From Lelliottia jeotgali (GTDB lineage: Bacteria; Pseudomonadota; Gammaproteobacteria; Enterobacterales; Enterobacteriaceae), in NCBI GenBank assembly GCA_002271215.1, contig CP018628.1:4526001-4590000 (forward strand): 64,000 nt of DNA, in the 5' to 3' direction. Position numbers and translations under genes: made by a program. Shown one piece after another: positions 19,744 through 34,809 of this stretch (positions within the stretch are counted from its first letter, which is position 1; each line of letters opens with the position of its first letter). The notes below the pieces were generated by a model. It ran no database searches, had not been told where the DNA came from, and saw nothing but the letters and a program-made list of their open reading frames with translations.

Positions 19744-19788
19744 ATTTTGCGATCGTCAGGATCGCTCGCAAAATCAAACTGTGGATAA
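19744..19788. other. Perfect stem-loop and DnaA box between polA and yihG
   Basis: ATTTTGCGA (19744-19752) and TCGCAAAAT (19766-19774) form a 9-bp perfect inverted repeat with a GATC-containing 13-base loop. Six bases on, TGTGGATAA (19780-19788) is a perfect DnaA box. It lies 90-130 bases before the polA start, so it could modulate polA expression in step with replication. Inference only. Confidence 0.5.
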
Positions 19789-19887
19789 GTTTGTGCATAC
19801 TTTTAATTCATATGAATAATCGTGTCACTACCGGATCTTGTTTTAATTATTTATTCAATTTTATCAGTATGTTATAAATAGATCTTG

Positions 19888-19916
19888 TTGACATATTTCC
19901 AATTGATGACTATTTG
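19888..19916 (+). promoter_or_regulatory. Putative sigma-70 promoter for yihG
   Basis: Perfect TTGACA (19888-19893), 17-base spacer and TATTTG (19911-19916). It lies about 180 bases before yihG. The rest of the 19658-20095 gap is AT-rich and holds nothing else I recognise beyond the hairpin and DnaA box. Confidence 0.45.
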
Positions 19917-20095
19917 CTCTATGTGGATATAAGAAACGGTGAATCCTGTTTTGCAGACAAATACTCTGTTGAGGCACATTTGCCCCACCCTCTCAGAGTG
20001 AAAGCCGCCTGCTTTTATTCGTTTTCTGGTAAAATCAGCGCCCTGCGCAGCGATCTGGCCGCCAGAATCCAGCTAACCACCTGAAAAAGCTCATC

Positions 20096-21004
20096 ATGTC
20101 GAGATTACTCGCTGCGATAACATTACTGTTAAGCATCATTTTAACCATCCTGGTGACCATCGCTTGTTCTGTTCCGATCATCATTGCCGGAATCATTAAG
20201 CTGCTATTGCCTGTTCCTGGCGTCTGGCGAGCGGTATCTGCGTTCTGCAATTTTATGATGTACTGCTGGTGTGAAGGTCTGGCGCTGTTGTTGCGTCTGA
20301 ATCCGCATCTGACATGGGATATCGAAGGGCTAGAAGGCCTGAACAAGAAAAATTGGTATTTGCTGCTCTGTAATCACCATAGCTGGGCAGATATCGTGGT
20401 GTTATGCGTGCTGTTTCGCAAACATATCCCAATGAATAAATACTTTCTTAAGCAGCAACTGGCGTGGGTACCGTTTATCGGGCTGGCCTGTTGGGCTCTG
20501 GATATGCCGTTTATGAAACGCTATTCTCGCGGCTATCTTATTCGTCACCCGGAACGTCGCGGTCGAGATGTTGAAACGACGCGGCGCTCCTGCGAAAAAT
20601 TCCGCGCACATCCGACGACGATCGTTAACTTCGTGGAAGGCTCACGCTTCACGGAAATGAAGCGCCAGCAAACTCGCTCCCCTTATAAAAACTTATTGCC
20701 GCCTAAAGCGGCAGGGATTGCGATGGCGCTTAATGTTCTTGGAGAGCAGTTTGATAAATTGCTGAACGTCACTCTGTGCTATCCAGAAAATGACGCAACG
20801 CCGTTCTACGATATGTTGAGCGGAAAGCTGACGCGGATCGTGGTGAGAGTAAATCTGGTGCCCGTGAATGAAGAGCTACACGGTGATTACATCAATGATA
20901 AGAATTTCAAACGTCGCTTCCAGCTGTGGCTGAATACGTTGTGGAATGATAAAGATGTGCTCATAAACGATTTAAAATCTACAAACAAAAACGCCGGTCT
21001 CTGA
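20096..21004 (+). CDS. yihG: Inner membrane acyltransferase YihG (LPLAT family)
   Basis: A 302-residue lysophospholipid acyltransferase-like protein. Two N-terminal hydrophobic segments (about 5-25 and 25-40) anchor it. The catalytic HX4D motif is H94-D99 in CNHHSWAD, with the later acceptor-binding motif VEGSR near residue 180. In E. coli YihG has 1-acylglycerophosphate acyltransferase activity and is linked to fatty-acid composition and swarming. The stop lies inside the terminator shared with dsbA. Confidence 0.94.
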   Translation: MSRLLAAITLLLSIILTILVTIACSVPIIIAGIIKLLLPVPGVWRAVSAFCNFMMYCWCEGLALLLRLNPHLTWDIEGLEGLNKKNWYLLLCNHHSWADIVVLCVLFRKHIPMNKYFLKQQLAWVPFIGLACWALDMPFMKRYSRGYLIRHPERRGRDVETTRRSCEKFRAHPTTIVNFVEGSRFTEMKRQQTRSPYKNLLPPKAAGIAMALNVLGEQFDKLLNVTLCYPENDATPFYDMLSGKLTRIVVRVNLVPVNEELHGDYINDKNFKRRFQLWLNTLWNDKDVLINDLKSTNKNAGL

Positions 21005-21014
21005 CCGGCGTTTT
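20988..21014. terminator. Bidirectional terminator between yihG and dsbA
   Basis: 12-bp perfect stem AAAACGCCGGTC/GACCGGCGTTTT with a 3-base loop and T/A tracts on both sides; it serves both convergent genes and overlaps the yihG stop codon. Confidence 0.93.
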
Positions 21015-21019
21015 CACTT

Positions 21020-21643
21020 TTATTTCTTCTCAACCAGATACTTCACGGTCTCGGCATACTGTTGCACGAAGATATCCATGCTGCTGGTATCCATGCCCTG
21101 CGGGTTAATCTGATATTTGCCATTAACAAACATTGCCGGAACGCCCTGCAACTGAAGATCAGCGGCAGCTTTTTCCTGCTGAGCGACCAGAGATTTCACC
21201 ACGAAGCTGTTCCATGCTGCGTCGTAATCTTCACCTTTCACGCCGGCATCAACAAAAACTTTACGAATATCGGCAACGGTCTGAACGGTTTGGGTTTTCT
21301 GTACGGCTTCAAACATTGGCGCCGTCACTTGATCTTCCACGCCCAGCGCCAGAGCAACAGCCCAGGCTTGCGTCAGATCTTTACCCAAAGGACCCAGGAA
21401 TTCGACATGATACTTGGTCATTTTGGTGCCTTCAGGCAGCTTTTTCTTCACGTTATCAGAAACGTGCAGAACTTCTTCAAACTGATAGCAATGAGGGCAA
21501 TAGAATGAGAAGAACTCAAGCACCTGAGGCTCACCGGCGACCGGTTTTTCAAGGGTAGTAAACTGTTTGCCATCGCTGAATTGAGCAGCAGATGCGCTAA
21601 ATGCCAGAATCATACCTGCCAGCGCCAGCCATATTTTTTTCAT
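21020..21643 (-). CDS. dsbA: Periplasmic thiol:disulfide oxidase DsbA
   Basis: A 207-residue thioredoxin-fold protein that introduces disulfides into exported proteins; DsbB re-oxidises it. A signal peptide ([10 protein letters not shown]...SASA) is cleaved after about residue 19. The active site is C49-P-H-C52 (C30/C33 of the mature protein) and the cis-proline loop is GVPAMFVNG. Start at ATG 21643; a TTG two codons upstream is in frame but unlikely. It follows srkA by 26 bases, and in E. coli the two are cotranscribed under Cpx control. Confidence 0.98.
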   Translation of the reverse strand: MKKIWLALAGMILAFSASAAQFSDGKQFTTLEKPVAGEPQVLEFFSFYCPHCYQFEEVLHVSDNVKKKLPEGTKMTKYHVEFLGPLGKDLTQAWAVALALGVEDQVTAPMFEAVQKTQTVQTVADIRKVFVDAGVKGEDYDAAWNSFVVKSLVAQQEKAAADLQLQGVPAMFVNGKYQINPQGMDTSSMDIFVQQYAETVKYLVEKK

Positions 21644-21669
21644 GATCAAATTTCTCCTGATGTGTCCGA

Positions 21670-22656
21670 TTAATACATTGGCGTTAATTGTAGTGGCGGT
21701 TCCTGTAGAACCTTAACTTGCTGAATAAAGGTGGTTGTCTGGCTACGCCAGTAATCTTCCCCGGTCAACCACGGGAAATTTTTAGGAAACGCGGGATCGT
21801 CCCAACGCCTGATTAGCCAGGCGAGATAATATACAAGTCGCATAGCTCGTAAAGGTTCAATCAGGGCGATTTCGTCTGAATTAAAGGGACTAAACTCTTC
21901 GTAGGCTTCAATGATAGTTTCAAGCTGCATTCGCTGTTCGGCTTTATCGCCATTCAGCAGCATCCACAGATCCTGAATCGCTGGCCCCATACGCGCATCG
22001 TCGAGATCGACAAATAGCGGGCCGTCGCGCCAGAGAATATTCCCGGCGTGGCAGTCACCATGAAGGCGCAGAATATCTGTTTGATCGTCCCAGCACTCAG
22101 TTACCGCCGCAATAAGGGCATCCGTGGCTTTCAGGAAATTCGCTTTCAAGGCTTTCGGAATCAGCGTTGATGTTTCGAATACCTGGCGGGGTTCCGTCAA
22201 ATATTCCTGAATCCCGATCGTAGGGCGTACGTTGAAGGCTTTTTTACGTCCCGTCTGATGGATTCGTCCCAAATAACGAGCAACCCACTCCATCTGATCG
22301 ATATTATCCGCCTCAAACTGGCGGCCACCCAGGCTCGGAAAAACAGCAAAGTAATATCCTTGATGCGTGAGCAGTGACTGGTTATTAAACTGAATGGGTG
22401 CGGCCACCGGAACATCATCGTTGACCAAATCGAGAGCGAACTGATGCTCTTCCTGAATTTGCTCAGCCGACCAGCGTTGGGGCCGATAAAATTTGACGAC
22501 GAAGCGCTGACGATCCTCGTCCTGGAATTGATAGACGCGGTTTTCGTAGCTGTTTAAGGGAGTTAGCCCGGAATCCACCCGAATACCCTGTTCGAAGAGG
22601 GCATCCATAATGGTATCCGGGTTTAATGTCTGGAAAGTAAAAGCCGTGTCGTTCAT
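21670..22656 (-). CDS. srkA: Stress response kinase A
   Basis: A 328-residue Ser/Thr protein kinase of the aminoglycoside phosphotransferase fold (YihE/RdoA). Visible are the Brenner motif [12 protein letters not shown] near residues 196-207 and the metal-binding FVDLDDA near 213-219. In E. coli it protects against stress-induced programmed death, opposing MazEF. Same length as E. coli; upstream of dsbA. Confidence 0.96.
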   Translation of the reverse strand: MNDTAFTFQTLNPDTIMDALFEQGIRVDSGLTPLNSYENRVYQFQDEDRQRFVVKFYRPQRWSAEQIQEEHQFALDLVNDDVPVAAPIQFNNQSLLTHQGYYFAVFPSLGGRQFEADNIDQMEWVARYLGRIHQTGRKKAFNVRPTIGIQEYLTEPRQVFETSTLIPKALKANFLKATDALIAAVTECWDDQTDILRLHGDCHAGNILWRDGPLFVDLDDARMGPAIQDLWMLLNGDKAEQRMQLETIIEAYEEFSPFNSDEIALIEPLRAMRLVYYLAWLIRRWDDPAFPKNFPWLTGEDYWRSQTTTFIQQVKVLQEPPLQLTPMY

Positions 22657-22731
22657 CCGATCATCCGGAAATTATACGAATGATTCAGGATATCATTTCA
22701 CAGCGATTTCGGTGGCGCCGCTTACAAGGTT

Positions 22732-23001
22732 TTACTCTTTAATTATGCCACGGGCACGCAGCAGTGCAGTTTTGAAATCTTCCTCATAATCTTTCTTAAT
22801 GCCCGGAATGGCCGCATCTTTATCAGAATCACGCATTTTAAGATGGTAGATCAGGATGTCATCAGAAAGGTCGGTCAGTTCACCGTCATAACCTGACTCT
22901 TTCGCCAGTTTCTGTAAAAATTGCATCAGGTTGAGTTCTGGCTCTTTTTGCCAGGCTGGCTGGAGAAGTTCGATAACTTCATTCAGACGTTTACATTTCA
23001 T
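22732..23001 (-). CDS. yihD: DUF1040 protein YihD
   Basis: An 89-residue soluble protein matching E. coli YihD (DUF1040), beginning [17 protein letters not shown]. The function is unknown. It has no membrane segment or known motif; predicted mostly helical. It starts 68 bases from mobA on the opposite strand, with GGAGC 7-11 bases before the ATG. Confidence 0.95.
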   Translation of the reverse strand: MKCKRLNEVIELLQPAWQKEPELNLMQFLQKLAKESGYDGELTDLSDDILIYHLKMRDSDKDAAIPGIKKDYEEDFKTALLRARGIIKE

Positions 23002-23069
23002 TGTCGTGCTCCTTTCATTGATAGGAACACGTTAGCAGGGTCAATCCCACAATAAAAGAGGCGACATTA

Positions 23070-23654
23070 GTGAATCAGTGCCGAGAAGTGATCGGCGTCG
23101 TTCTAGCCGGGGGAAGAGCGACGAGAATGGGCGGGAAAGATAAGGGCTTACAAGAGCTTAATGGCAAGCCATTATGGCAGCATGTTGCCGCTACGCTTAG
23201 TAATCAAGTGGAAACCATCGCTATCAGCGCTAACCGCCACATCGATATTTATCGGCAAAGCGGGAATCCGGTCTACCAGGATAACCAAGAAGATTACCTT
23301 GGTCCACTGGCCGGAATGCTGAGCGTTATGCAGCAATCTGACGGGGAATGGTTCCTCTTTTGTCCGTGTGATACGCCGTTTATCCCCTCCAGCCTTGCTG
23401 AGCGGCTGATTCATCAACGTGAAGATGCGCCCGTTGTCTGGGTTCATGACGGCGAGCGCGATCATCCAACGATTGCGCTTGTTAACCGGAAATTAATCCC
23501 TGAATTAGAAGCTTATCTGGCTGCGGGAGAACGACGAGTCATGGTGTTTATGCATCAGTCTGGCGGCCATTCCGTTGATTTTAGTGATTTGAAATCTGCT
23601 TTTATTAACGTGAACACTACTGAGGATCTGCAAATGATGCAGGGGAAAGAATGA
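23070..23654 (+). CDS. mobA: Molybdenum cofactor guanylyltransferase
   Basis: A 194-residue nucleotidyltransferase that joins GMP to molybdopterin to form the bis-MGD cofactor used by DMSO-family enzymes such as FDH-O (fdoGHI at the left of this window). The N-terminal GTP-binding motif is [18 protein letters not shown] (residues 10-27), and CPCDTPF is the metal-binding DXP-type site. GTG start at 23070 with AGAGG upstream, as in E. coli. Overlaps mobB by 4 bases. Confidence 0.97.
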   Translation: MNQCREVIGVVLAGGRATRMGGKDKGLQELNGKPLWQHVAATLSNQVETIAISANRHIDIYRQSGNPVYQDNQEDYLGPLAGMLSVMQQSDGEWFLFCPCDTPFIPSSLAERLIHQREDAPVVWVHDGERDHPTIALVNRKLIPELEAYLAAGERRVMVFMHQSGGHSVDFSDLKSAFINVNTTEDLQMMQGKE

Positions 23655-24157
23655 AACCTGTTTTAGCGATCGCCGCATGGAGCGGTACCGGGAAAACCTC
23701 GCTTCTCAAAAAGTTGATCCCGGCTCTGTGTGCTAAGGGAATCCGTCCAGGATTGATTAAGCACACTCACCACAACATGGATATCGATAAGCCGGGGAAA
23801 GACAGTTACGAGCTGCGTAAAGCCGGCGCGGCGCAAACTATGGTAGCCAGCGCGCAGCGATGGGCATTAATGACGGAGACCCTCGAAACAGAAAGTTTGG
23901 ATCTGAATTATCTTGTAAGCCGAATGGACCATTCAACGCTGGATCTGGTGCTGGTCGAGGGGTTTAAACATGAATCCGTGCCCAAGATTTTGCTTTTTAG
24001 AAGCGATGCGGGGCATGAGATCGATGAGTTAACCGTAGATCAGCATGTTATTGCGGTGGCCACTGACGTTTCGCTGTCGCTTGAAGTTCCAGTGCTGGAT
24101 TTAAATGATACTAATGCGATCGTCGAGTTTATTCAGGCGTGGATGGCGGGGAAATAA
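23651..24157 (+). CDS. mobB: Molybdopterin-guanine dinucleotide biosynthesis adaptor MobB
   Basis: A 168-residue GTP-binding protein with Walker [12 protein letters not shown] (residues 8-18) and the following GLIKHTHH. In E. coli it is not essential but binds GTP and MobA. About seven residues shorter than recalled for E. coli. It overlaps mobA as ATGA and faces the 5S end of the rRNA operon, the neighbour arrangement of E. coli rrnA. Confidence 0.96.
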   Translation: MKPVLAIAAWSGTGKTSLLKKLIPALCAKGIRPGLIKHTHHNMDIDKPGKDSYELRKAGAAQTMVASAQRWALMTETLETESLDLNYLVSRMDHSTLDLVLVEGFKHESVPKILLFRSDAGHEIDELTVDQHVIAVATDVSLSLEVPVLDLNDTNAIVEFIQAWMAGK

Positions 24158-24203
24158 TTGAGCGGTTTTTCAGTTTTATGGCTTATTTATATAAGGACAA
24201 AAA

Positions 24204-24232
24204 CGCAAAAAGGCCATCCTTCCGGATGGCCT
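24204..24232 (-). terminator. rRNA operon terminator
   Basis: 9-bp perfect stem AGGCCATCC/GGATGGCCT with a 4-base loop, followed on the minus strand by TTTTT-GCG-TTTTT. It lies 14 bases past 5S. There is no tRNA gene between 5S and it. Confidence 0.9.
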
Positions 24233-24245
24233 CTTCACTTAATTG

Positions 24246-24365
24246 ATGCCTGGCAGTTCCCTACTCTCACATGGGGAGACCCCACACTACCATCGGCGCT
24301 ACGGCGTTTCACTTCTGAGTTCGGCATGGGGTCAGGTGGGACCACCGCGCTAAAGCCGCCAGGCA
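24246..24365 (-). rRNA. rrf: 5S ribosomal RNA
   Basis: 120 nt, from TGCCTGGCGGC to the complementary GTTGCCAGGCAT-type end (seen here in reverse). Standard enterobacterial 5S with the ACGCCGTAGCGCCGATGGTAG core. Last gene of the operon. Confidence 0.97.
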
Positions 24366-24459
24366 AATTCTGTTATCAACCCGCATCTCTGCAGGTCAAT
24401 TAATCTGTTATCAGGCTGAAACTGATGTCTCTCTTCCGCCAAAACATCTTCGGCGTTGT

Positions 24460-27364
<2,905 letters not shown>

Positions 27365-27581
27365 TCACAACCCGAAGATGTTTCGTAAAACACCATCGTG
27401 TTGCGAAAATTTGAGAGACTCGAACACACCGTCATTCTGTTCTTATTACGGAGAACAGACGCAGCGTGTCGTTTCAATTTTCAGCTTGATCCAGATTTTT
27501 AAAGAGCAAATATCTCAAACATGACTCAGGAGTCAGTTTTGAGATATTGAGGCAGGTGACTTTCACTCACAAACCAGCAAG

Positions 27582-27657
27582 TGGCGTCCCCTAGGGGATT
27601 CGAACCCCTGTTACCGCCGTGAAAGGGCGGTGTCCTGGGCCTCTAGACGAAGGGGAC
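27582..27657 (-). tRNA. tRNA-Glu (UUC) in the 16S-23S spacer
   Basis: 76 nt with an encoded CCA end, acceptor GTCCCCT/AGGGGAC, anticodon loop CTTTCAC (anticodon TTC) and T loop GTTCGAATC. It is the only tRNA in the spacer. In E. coli this spacer type marks rrnB, C, E and G, whereas rrnA, D and H carry Ile and Ala tRNAs. Confidence 0.98.
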
Positions 27658-27741
27658 GTGTAAGTCTCAATCGCAAGACGCCTTGCTATTTACTTTTCAT
27701 CAGACAATCTGTGTGGACACTACAAAGGCAGGTTCTTCAGG

Positions 27742-29281
<1,540 letters not shown>

Positions 29282-29414
29282 AAGTTTGATGCTCGTGAAT
29301 TAAACTTCGTAATGAATTACGTATGTTCACTCAGAGACTTTGGTATTCATTTAGCGTCTTTCGACGTTTAGAATCCATGTCACTTTGAGTGCCCACACAG
29401 ATTGTCTGATAAAT

Positions 29415-29426
29415 TGTTAAAGAGCA
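29415..29426 (-). promoter_or_regulatory. boxA antitermination element of the rRNA leader
   Basis: TGCTCTTTAACA on the minus strand, the conserved boxA bound by NusB/S10, about 135 bases before 16S. Lets polymerase resist Rho through the operon. Confidence 0.9.
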
Positions 29427-29464
29427 GTGCAACGCGGCTTTCGCTCACCGTTGCGAGGTCCCGT

Positions 29465-29492
29465 ATAATACGTTTTCCTCATTCAGAGTCAA
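29465..29492 (-). promoter_or_regulatory. rRNA promoter P2
   Basis: TTGACT and TATTAT with a 16-base spacer on the minus strand, about 120 bases downstream of P1, as in other enteric rrn operons. P2 is the constitutive promoter. Confidence 0.88.
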
Positions 29493-29585
29493 GCGTTTAA
29501 TTTCGCTTTTCTCTGTCGGCGTTCATCGCTGAACCCCTTCTGTCCCGGCGGCTTGCGTGCCGTTGTTCCGTGTCAGTGGAGGCGC

Positions 29586-29613
29586 ATTATAGGGAGTTAT
29601 TCTGAGGTGACAA
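29586..29613 (-). promoter_or_regulatory. rRNA promoter P1 with UP element
   Basis: TTGTCA and perfect TATAAT, 16 bases apart, then the GC-rich discriminator GCGCC, the hallmark of stringently controlled rrn P1. An AT-rich stretch just upstream (29617-29636) fits an UP element. Fis sites would lie in the remaining interval up to yieP, but I cannot place them. Confidence 0.9.
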
Positions 29614-29762
29614 GAGGAATCTTAATAAAATTTTCTAACCGCGTTTTTTTTCACCAAAACGCCTTATGACAAGCCATAAATTGTTCTATTTGCTGTTATT
29701 GCAGCCACAATCACACGCCAGATGGCATACTTAATAGCATGAACCATTAAGGAATAAGAGCG

Positions 29763-30470
29763 ATGCCCTTAAGCGCGCAACAGCTGGCAGCCCAAAAAAA
29801 CCTCTCTTATGTGCTGGCAGAGAAACTGGCTCAACGCATTCTGGCCGGAAAATATACGCCAGGAAGCATTCTACCAGGTGAAATGGAACTGGGAGAGCAG
29901 TTTGGTGTGAGCCGCACTGCCGTTCGCGAAGCGGTGAAGACGTTAACCGCGAAAGGCATGGTGCTCCCGCGCCCACGTATCGGGACACGCGTGATGCCCC
30001 AGAGCAACTGGAACTTCCTCGATCAGGAGCTACTCTCCTGGTGGATGACTGAAGAGAATTTCCATCAGGTCGTTGAGCACTTCCTTATTATGCGCAGCAG
30101 CCTGGAACCGCAGGCCTGTTTACTTGCCGCCCTGCAAGGCAGTGCTGAACAGAAAGCCCAGCTCAATACGCTGATGGACGAAATGACCTTCCTGAAGCAG
30201 CATTTCAACCGCCAGCGCTGGATTGAAGTGGATATGGCCTGGCATGAGCAGATCTACGCGATGAGTGGAAACCCCTTCCTGACCTCCTTTGCCTCCCTGT
30301 TCCACTCGGTGTACCACACTTACTTTGCTTCTATTACTCAGAATGACGTGGTGAAGCTGGATCAGCACCAGGCCATTGTTGATGCCATTCAGGATAGCGA
30401 CGGCCAACGCGCTTTACTCGCCTGCCAGGTTTTATTAGCGACGCCACACCAACAACCGGACAATCAATGA
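29763..30470 (+). CDS. yieP: GntR/FadR-family transcriptional regulator YieP
   Basis: A 235-residue regulator: an N-terminal winged helix (about 12-80, with [27 protein letters not shown]) and a C-terminal FadR-type all-helical ligand domain (about 90-225). A few residues longer than recalled for E. coli YieP (230). The target genes are poorly known. It overlaps hsrA as ATGA, so the two form an operon. It lies divergent from the 16S gene, the rrnC neighbour arrangement. Confidence 0.95.
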   Translation: MPLSAQQLAAQKNLSYVLAEKLAQRILAGKYTPGSILPGEMELGEQFGVSRTAVREAVKTLTAKGMVLPRPRIGTRVMPQSNWNFLDQELLSWWMTEENFHQVVEHFLIMRSSLEPQACLLAALQGSAEQKAQLNTLMDEMTFLKQHFNRQRWIEVDMAWHEQIYAMSGNPFLTSFASLFHSVYHTYFASITQNDVVKLDQHQAIVDAIQDSDGQRALLACQVLLATPHQQPDNQ

Positions 30471-31894
30471 CTGAGAAAAAAGCACGCAGCATGGCGGGAT
30501 TGCCATGGATTGCGGCAATGGCTTTCTTTATGCAGGCGCTGGATGCCACCATTCTTAACACGGCCCTCCCGGCCATTGCTGAAAGTCTCAACCGTTCTCC
30601 ACTGGCGATGCAATCCGCCATCATCAGCTATACGCTGACCGTCGCGATGCTGATCCCGGTGAGCGGCTGGCTGGCGGACCGATTCGGCACGCGCCGGATC
30701 TTTATGCTTGCCGTCACGCTCTTTACCCTCGGCTCGCTGGCCTGTGCGCTTTCGACCTCTTTATCCGAGCTGGTTGTGTTCCGCATCCTGCAGGGCATCG
30801 GTGGAGCGATGATGATGCCGGTCGCACGCCTGGCGTTATTACGCGCCTACCCGCGCAGCGAACTGCTTCCGGTACTGAACTTTGTCACCATGCCCGGCCT
30901 GGTTGGCCCGATCCTCGGCCCGGTTCTCGGCGGCGTACTGGTGACCTGGGCGAGCTGGCACTGGATATTCCTGATTAACATTCCGATTGGCGTGGCCGGT
31001 CTTTGCTACGCCCGCAAATACATGCCGAACTTCACCACGCCGAAGCGCAGCTTTGATATGGGCGGTTTTTTCCTGTTCGGCCTGAGTCTGGTGCTGTTCT
31101 CTACAGGCATGGAGTTATTTGGCGAAAAAATCGTGGCCACCTGGATCGCGCTTTCCATCATCCTGAGCGGTATCTTGCTTTTCCTTCTTTATATACGTCA
31201 CGCGCGCCGACACCCGACGCCCCTCATTTCATTGCTGTTGTTCAAAACCCGAACCTTCTCGGTGGGCATTGCCGGAAATATCGCTTCGCGCCTGGGCACC
31301 GGCTGCGTGCCGTTTTTGATGCCATTGATGCTGCAGGTCGGGTTTGGTTATCCGGCGCTCATTGCCGGATGCATGATGGCGCCGACCGCCGTCGGGTCCA
31401 TTCTGGCGAAATCGATGGTGACGCAGATCCTGCGCAGACTGGGTTATCGTAAAACACTGGTGGGCGTCACGGTGTTTATCGGGCTGATGATTGCGCAGTT
31501 CTCGCTTCAGTCCGCCGCCTTCCCGGCGTGGATGCTGCTGCTCCCGCTCTTTATCTTAGGGATGGCGATGTCGATCCAGTTCACCTCGATGAACACCATC
31601 AGCCTTGCGGATCTGACGGACGAAAACGCCAGCGGCGGCAACAGCGTGCTGGCCGTAACGCAACAGCTGTCGATAAGTCTTGGGGTCGCGGTGAGCGCAG
31701 CGGTGCTGCGCGTCTATGAAGGGATGGAAGGGACGAACACGGTGGAGCAGTTCCACTACACCTTTATTACGATGGGCGTCCTGACGGTGGTCTCGGCGCT
31801 GGTGTTTATGCTGCTGAAGCCAAAAGACGGTCGTAATCTGATTAAAGATCGCCACCCTGCGAAACAGAACCGCGTTCCATCAGAACAGGAGTAA
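30467..31894 (+). CDS. hsrA: MFS transporter HsrA (DHA2 family)
   Basis: A 475-residue drug:proton antiporter-type permease with about 14 hydrophobic segments. It has the MFS motif [12 protein letters not shown] (residues 64-74) and the motif [11 protein letters not shown] near 144-153. In E. coli high dosage of hsrA (yieO) alters homocysteine-related stress; its substrate is unknown. It is cotranslated with yieP, and its last 53 bases overlap the end of convergent rbsR. Confidence 0.93.
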   Translation: MTEKKARSMAGLPWIAAMAFFMQALDATILNTALPAIAESLNRSPLAMQSAIISYTLTVAMLIPVSGWLADRFGTRRIFMLAVTLFTLGSLACALSTSLSELVVFRILQGIGGAMMMPVARLALLRAYPRSELLPVLNFVTMPGLVGPILGPVLGGVLVTWASWHWIFLINIPIGVAGLCYARKYMPNFTTPKRSFDMGGFFLFGLSLVLFSTGMELFGEKIVATWIALSIILSGILLFLLYIRHARRHPTPLISLLLFKTRTFSVGIAGNIASRLGTGCVPFLMPLMLQVGFGYPALIAGCMMAPTAVGSILAKSMVTQILRRLGYRKTLVGVTVFIGLMIAQFSLQSAAFPAWMLLLPLFILGMAMSIQFTSMNTISLADLTDENASGGNSVLAVTQQLSISLGVAVSAAVLRVYEGMEGTNTVEQFHYTFITMGVLTVVSALVFMLLKPKDGRNLIKDRHPAKQNRVPSEQE

Positions 31895-32852
31895 GCTGCA
31901 ACCGCTGCTGCGAAAGTGCGGGCTGCGCCATCCGATGAATCAATACATCGATCGCCAGCTCGCCCAGCTCGTCTTTCGGCTGATGAATTGTGGTCAGCGG
32001 CGGCGTCATATACTGAGCCAGTTCGATATCATCGTAACCAATCACCGCCATATCCTGAGGAACGCGTAATCCCGCCTGATACAGTGCCTGATACGCGCCA
32101 AAAGCCATCGCATCGTTGCCGATAAATACCGCCTGCGGTCGCACGTCCTGCGACAGCAGTTTTTGCATCGCTTCAAAACCGCCGTTAAATTCAAAATCAC
32201 CGGTGATGCGATACCCGTCCGGAATCGGCAGGCCCGCGCGATCCATGGCCGCAAGATACCCTTCAAGACGCAAACGCGCCGGGGTTTTATCCAGTGGCCC
32301 GGTAATGCAGGCGATGCGGGTGTAGCCTTTATCGATCAGATATTGCGTCGCCATATCGCCGCCCAGCAGCGAGTTATCCTGAATCAGATCACTGGTCCCG
32401 TCGAAGGGTGCCCAGTCCATCATCACCGTCGGAACCGAAGGATAGCGCTGCATGATCTCTTTTGAGGGCTGGTGCGTCTCGGTACACAGCAGCAGCAATC
32501 CGTCGACGCGCTTTTGCATCAGGGTTTCCAGATTACGGTTCATGCGCTGTTCGTCACCTTCGGTGTTACATAACACCAGGCTGTAACCGCGTTCAAAACA
32601 GCTGCGTTCAACGCCGCGCACCAGCTCTGAATAAAAAGGATTGGTACTGGCGGTGATCAGCATACCGATGGTGTGGGTCTGATTAAGTTTGAGACTGCGC
32701 GCGAGCGCCGAAGGAGCATAGTTGAGGTCTTTGACGGCAGCTTCGACTTTTTCCCGAATGGCCTCGCTGACAAAGCGATCGTTATTAATGACGTGGGAAA
32801 CCGTCGAGGTAGAAACGCCCGCCATACGGGCGACATCTTTCATTGTGGCCAA
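31842..32852 (-). CDS. rbsR: Ribose operon repressor
   Basis: A 336-residue LacI-family repressor. The HTH is residues 1-22 ([20 protein letters not shown]), the hinge near ALARSLKLN, and the ribose-binding core follows. Free RbsR represses rbsD; ribose releases it. The C-terminus is about six residues longer than E. coli and runs 53 bases into hsrA. It is the last gene of rbsDACBKR, 3 bases after rbsK. Confidence 0.97.
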   Translation of the reverse strand: MATMKDVARMAGVSTSTVSHVINNDRFVSEAIREKVEAAVKDLNYAPSALARSLKLNQTHTIGMLITASTNPFYSELVRGVERSCFERGYSLVLCNTEGDEQRMNRNLETLMQKRVDGLLLLCTETHQPSKEIMQRYPSVPTVMMDWAPFDGTSDLIQDNSLLGGDMATQYLIDKGYTRIACITGPLDKTPARLRLEGYLAAMDRAGLPIPDGYRITGDFEFNGGFEAMQKLLSQDVRPQAVFIGNDAMAFGAYQALYQAGLRVPQDMAVIGYDDIELAQYMTPPLTTIHQPKDELGELAIDVLIHRMAQPALSQQRLQLTPVLMERGSVSQGGDL

Positions 32853-32855
32853 ACG

Positions 32856-33785
32856 TTACCTCTGCTGACTCAAAAATTCATCAATCTCTTTGCGCCACGG
32901 AACCGAAGGCTGTGCCCCTTTACGCGTCACCGCAATCGCAGCGGCAGCGTGAGCAAAGCGAATGGCGTTGTCCAGCGTACTGCCTTCCAGCAGAGCCGTA
33001 ACCAGCGCACCGTTAAAGGTGTCTCCCGCTGCAATGGTATCAATCGCTTTGACCTTAAAGCCGGGAACACGGCGGCCTTCACCGTTAACGCTGGCCCATA
33101 CGCCGCGACTGCCCAGCGTAATGATGACCGTTCCTATGCCTTTATTGTGCAGTGCCTGGGCGGCACGCGCTGCGTCGTCATCATTTTCCACGCAAATACC
33201 CGTCAGCTTTTCAGCTTCCGTTTCGTTCGGGGTGATGATGTCCACCAGCGCCAGCAACTCGTCTGATAATAGACGCGCTGGAGCAGGGTTAAGTACGACA
33301 GTGGTATGATTTTCATGTGCAATTTTCGCGGCCGCCAGCACGCTTTCCACCGGCGACTCGAGCTGCATTAGCAGCGCTTCTGCGCTGGCAATCAGCCCAC
33401 GCTGTTCTTCTACACGCTCAATATTCAGCGCCGCATTGGCTCCCGCATGAATACCGATAACATTCTCACCTTCCGCGTTGACGAAGATCAGCGCCACGCC
33501 GGTTGATTCGCCTGCCACCACGCTGACCGGCGCAATATTGATATTGTCGCTTTCCAGCTGTTTACGCACACGCTCGCCGGTGTCGTCATCCCCCGTACAG
33601 GCAATAAACGCGATGTTCGCCCCGCTGCGCCCGGCTGCTACCGCCTGGTTTGCGCCTTTGCCGCCGAAAGCCACCTGATACTGATTGCCAGTGACGGTTT
33701 CGCCAGGCGTCGGGAAAGAGTCAAGGTTAAGAATGTGATCGGCATTGATACTGCCAAGGACGACGAGATTGACTGCGGTTTTCAT
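32856..33785 (-). CDS. rbsK: Ribokinase
   Basis: A 309-residue PfkB-family kinase that phosphorylates ribose to ribose-5-phosphate. Visible signatures are GGKGANQAVAAGRSGA (residues 42-57) and DTIAAGDTFNGAL (about 248-260), which holds the catalytic base aspartate and the anion hole. ATG 33785 gives the E. coli length; an upstream GTG in the rbsB-rbsK hairpin is less likely. Confidence 0.97.
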   Translation of the reverse strand: MKTAVNLVVLGSINADHILNLDSFPTPGETVTGNQYQVAFGGKGANQAVAAGRSGANIAFIACTGDDDTGERVRKQLESDNINIAPVSVVAGESTGVALIFVNAEGENVIGIHAGANAALNIERVEEQRGLIASAEALLMQLESPVESVLAAAKIAHENHTTVVLNPAPARLLSDELLALVDIITPNETEAEKLTGICVENDDDAARAAQALHNKGIGTVIITLGSRGVWASVNGEGRRVPGFKVKAIDTIAAGDTFNGALVTALLEGSTLDNAIRFAHAAAAIAVTRKGAQPSVPWRKEIDEFLSQQR

Positions 33786-33807
33786 GTTTGAGGTGTCCAG
33801 TAAAGAA

Positions 33808-33829
33808 GCCACCGGTTTGACCCGGTGGC
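33808..33829 (-). terminator. Stem-loop in the rbsB-rbsK gap, likely RbsZ 3' end
   Basis: GCCACCGG/CCGGTGGC, 8 bp, 6-base loop, then TTCTTTA on the minus strand. In E. coli the rbsB 3' UTR yields the Hfq-bound RNA RbsZ, and a partial terminator here would explain the high rbsB expression over rbsK. Stem seen; RNA role inferred. Confidence 0.6.
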
Positions 33830-33891
33830 GTATGCCACACTTTTCTTTATTTATAGTCCCTCAGACCATCAATGACGGCCTGAATCGCCTA

Positions 33892-34782
33892 TTACTGCTT
33901 GACGACCAGCTTCAGGTCAACCGGATATTTAGCCTGGACTTTCTCGCCCTTCAGCACTTTATCCGCAGTCTGAACGCCCGTCGCGCCAATCTGCTCTGGC
34001 AACTGAGCGATAGTCGCCGCCAGTTTGCCATCGTTTACCGCTTTCTCACCGTCTGGCGTACCGTCAAAACCAACGACCATCACATCAGATTTACCGGCAG
34101 TTTGCAGAGCACGCAGCGCGCCCAGTGCCATTTCGTCGTTCTGCGCGAATACGGCCTGTACTTCAGGATGCGCGGTCAGCAGGTTCTGCATGACGTTCAG
34201 GCCTTTAGTACGGTCGAAGTCAGCAGGCTGGCTGGCCAGGACGTTAAATTTGTGCGCGGCAACAGCCTGCTGGAAACCTTCGCCACGCTCACGCGCTGCG
34301 GAGGTCCCTGCGATACCTTGCAGTTCGATAACTTTGGCGCCTTCACCGGCTTTCTTGGCGATGTAGTCACCGGCGATTTTGCCGCCCAGCACGTTATCAG
34401 ATGCGATGTGGCTGACCACTTCGCCTTTGGTTGCCACGCGGTCCAGGGTAATCACAGGGATTTTCGCCTGGTTTGCCATCTTCACGGCGTTACCTACCGC
34501 GTCAGAATCAGTTGGGTTGATCAGCAGGATTTTGGTGCCACGAACGGTTAAGTCCTGAACGTTGGCCAGCTCTTTCGCCGGGTTGTTCTGTGAGTCCAGA
34601 ACCACCAGGTTATAGCCCAGTTTGTCAGCTTCTTTCTGCGCGCCATCCTTCAGTGAGACGAAGAACGGGTTGTTCAGCGTAGAGATGACCAGCGCGATGG
34701 TGTCTTTCGCCATTGCGTTCGCACTCACGGTAGCGCTCAGCGCCACAGCAGAAACCAGGGTAGCCAGTTTTTTCATGTTCAT
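33892..34782 (-). CDS. rbsB: Ribose-binding periplasmic protein
   Basis: A 296-residue class-I sugar-binding protein. The Sec signal peptide [20 protein letters not shown] ends near [11 protein letters not shown]. It binds ribose for the RbsAC importer and for the Trg chemoreceptor. ATG 34782 agrees with E. coli; a TTG two codons earlier is in frame. Confidence 0.98.
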   Translation of the reverse strand: MNMKKLATLVSAVALSATVSANAMAKDTIALVISTLNNPFFVSLKDGAQKEADKLGYNLVVLDSQNNPAKELANVQDLTVRGTKILLINPTDSDAVGNAVKMANQAKIPVITLDRVATKGEVVSHIASDNVLGGKIAGDYIAKKAGEGAKVIELQGIAGTSAARERGEGFQQAVAAHKFNVLASQPADFDRTKGLNVMQNLLTAHPEVQAVFAQNDEMALGALRALQTAGKSDVMVVGFDGTPDGEKAVNDGKLAATIAQLPEQIGATGVQTADKVLKGEKVQAKYPVDLKLVVKQ

Positions 34783-34809
34783 ATTCAAGATGTCCTGTAG
34801 TGTCGTCAG

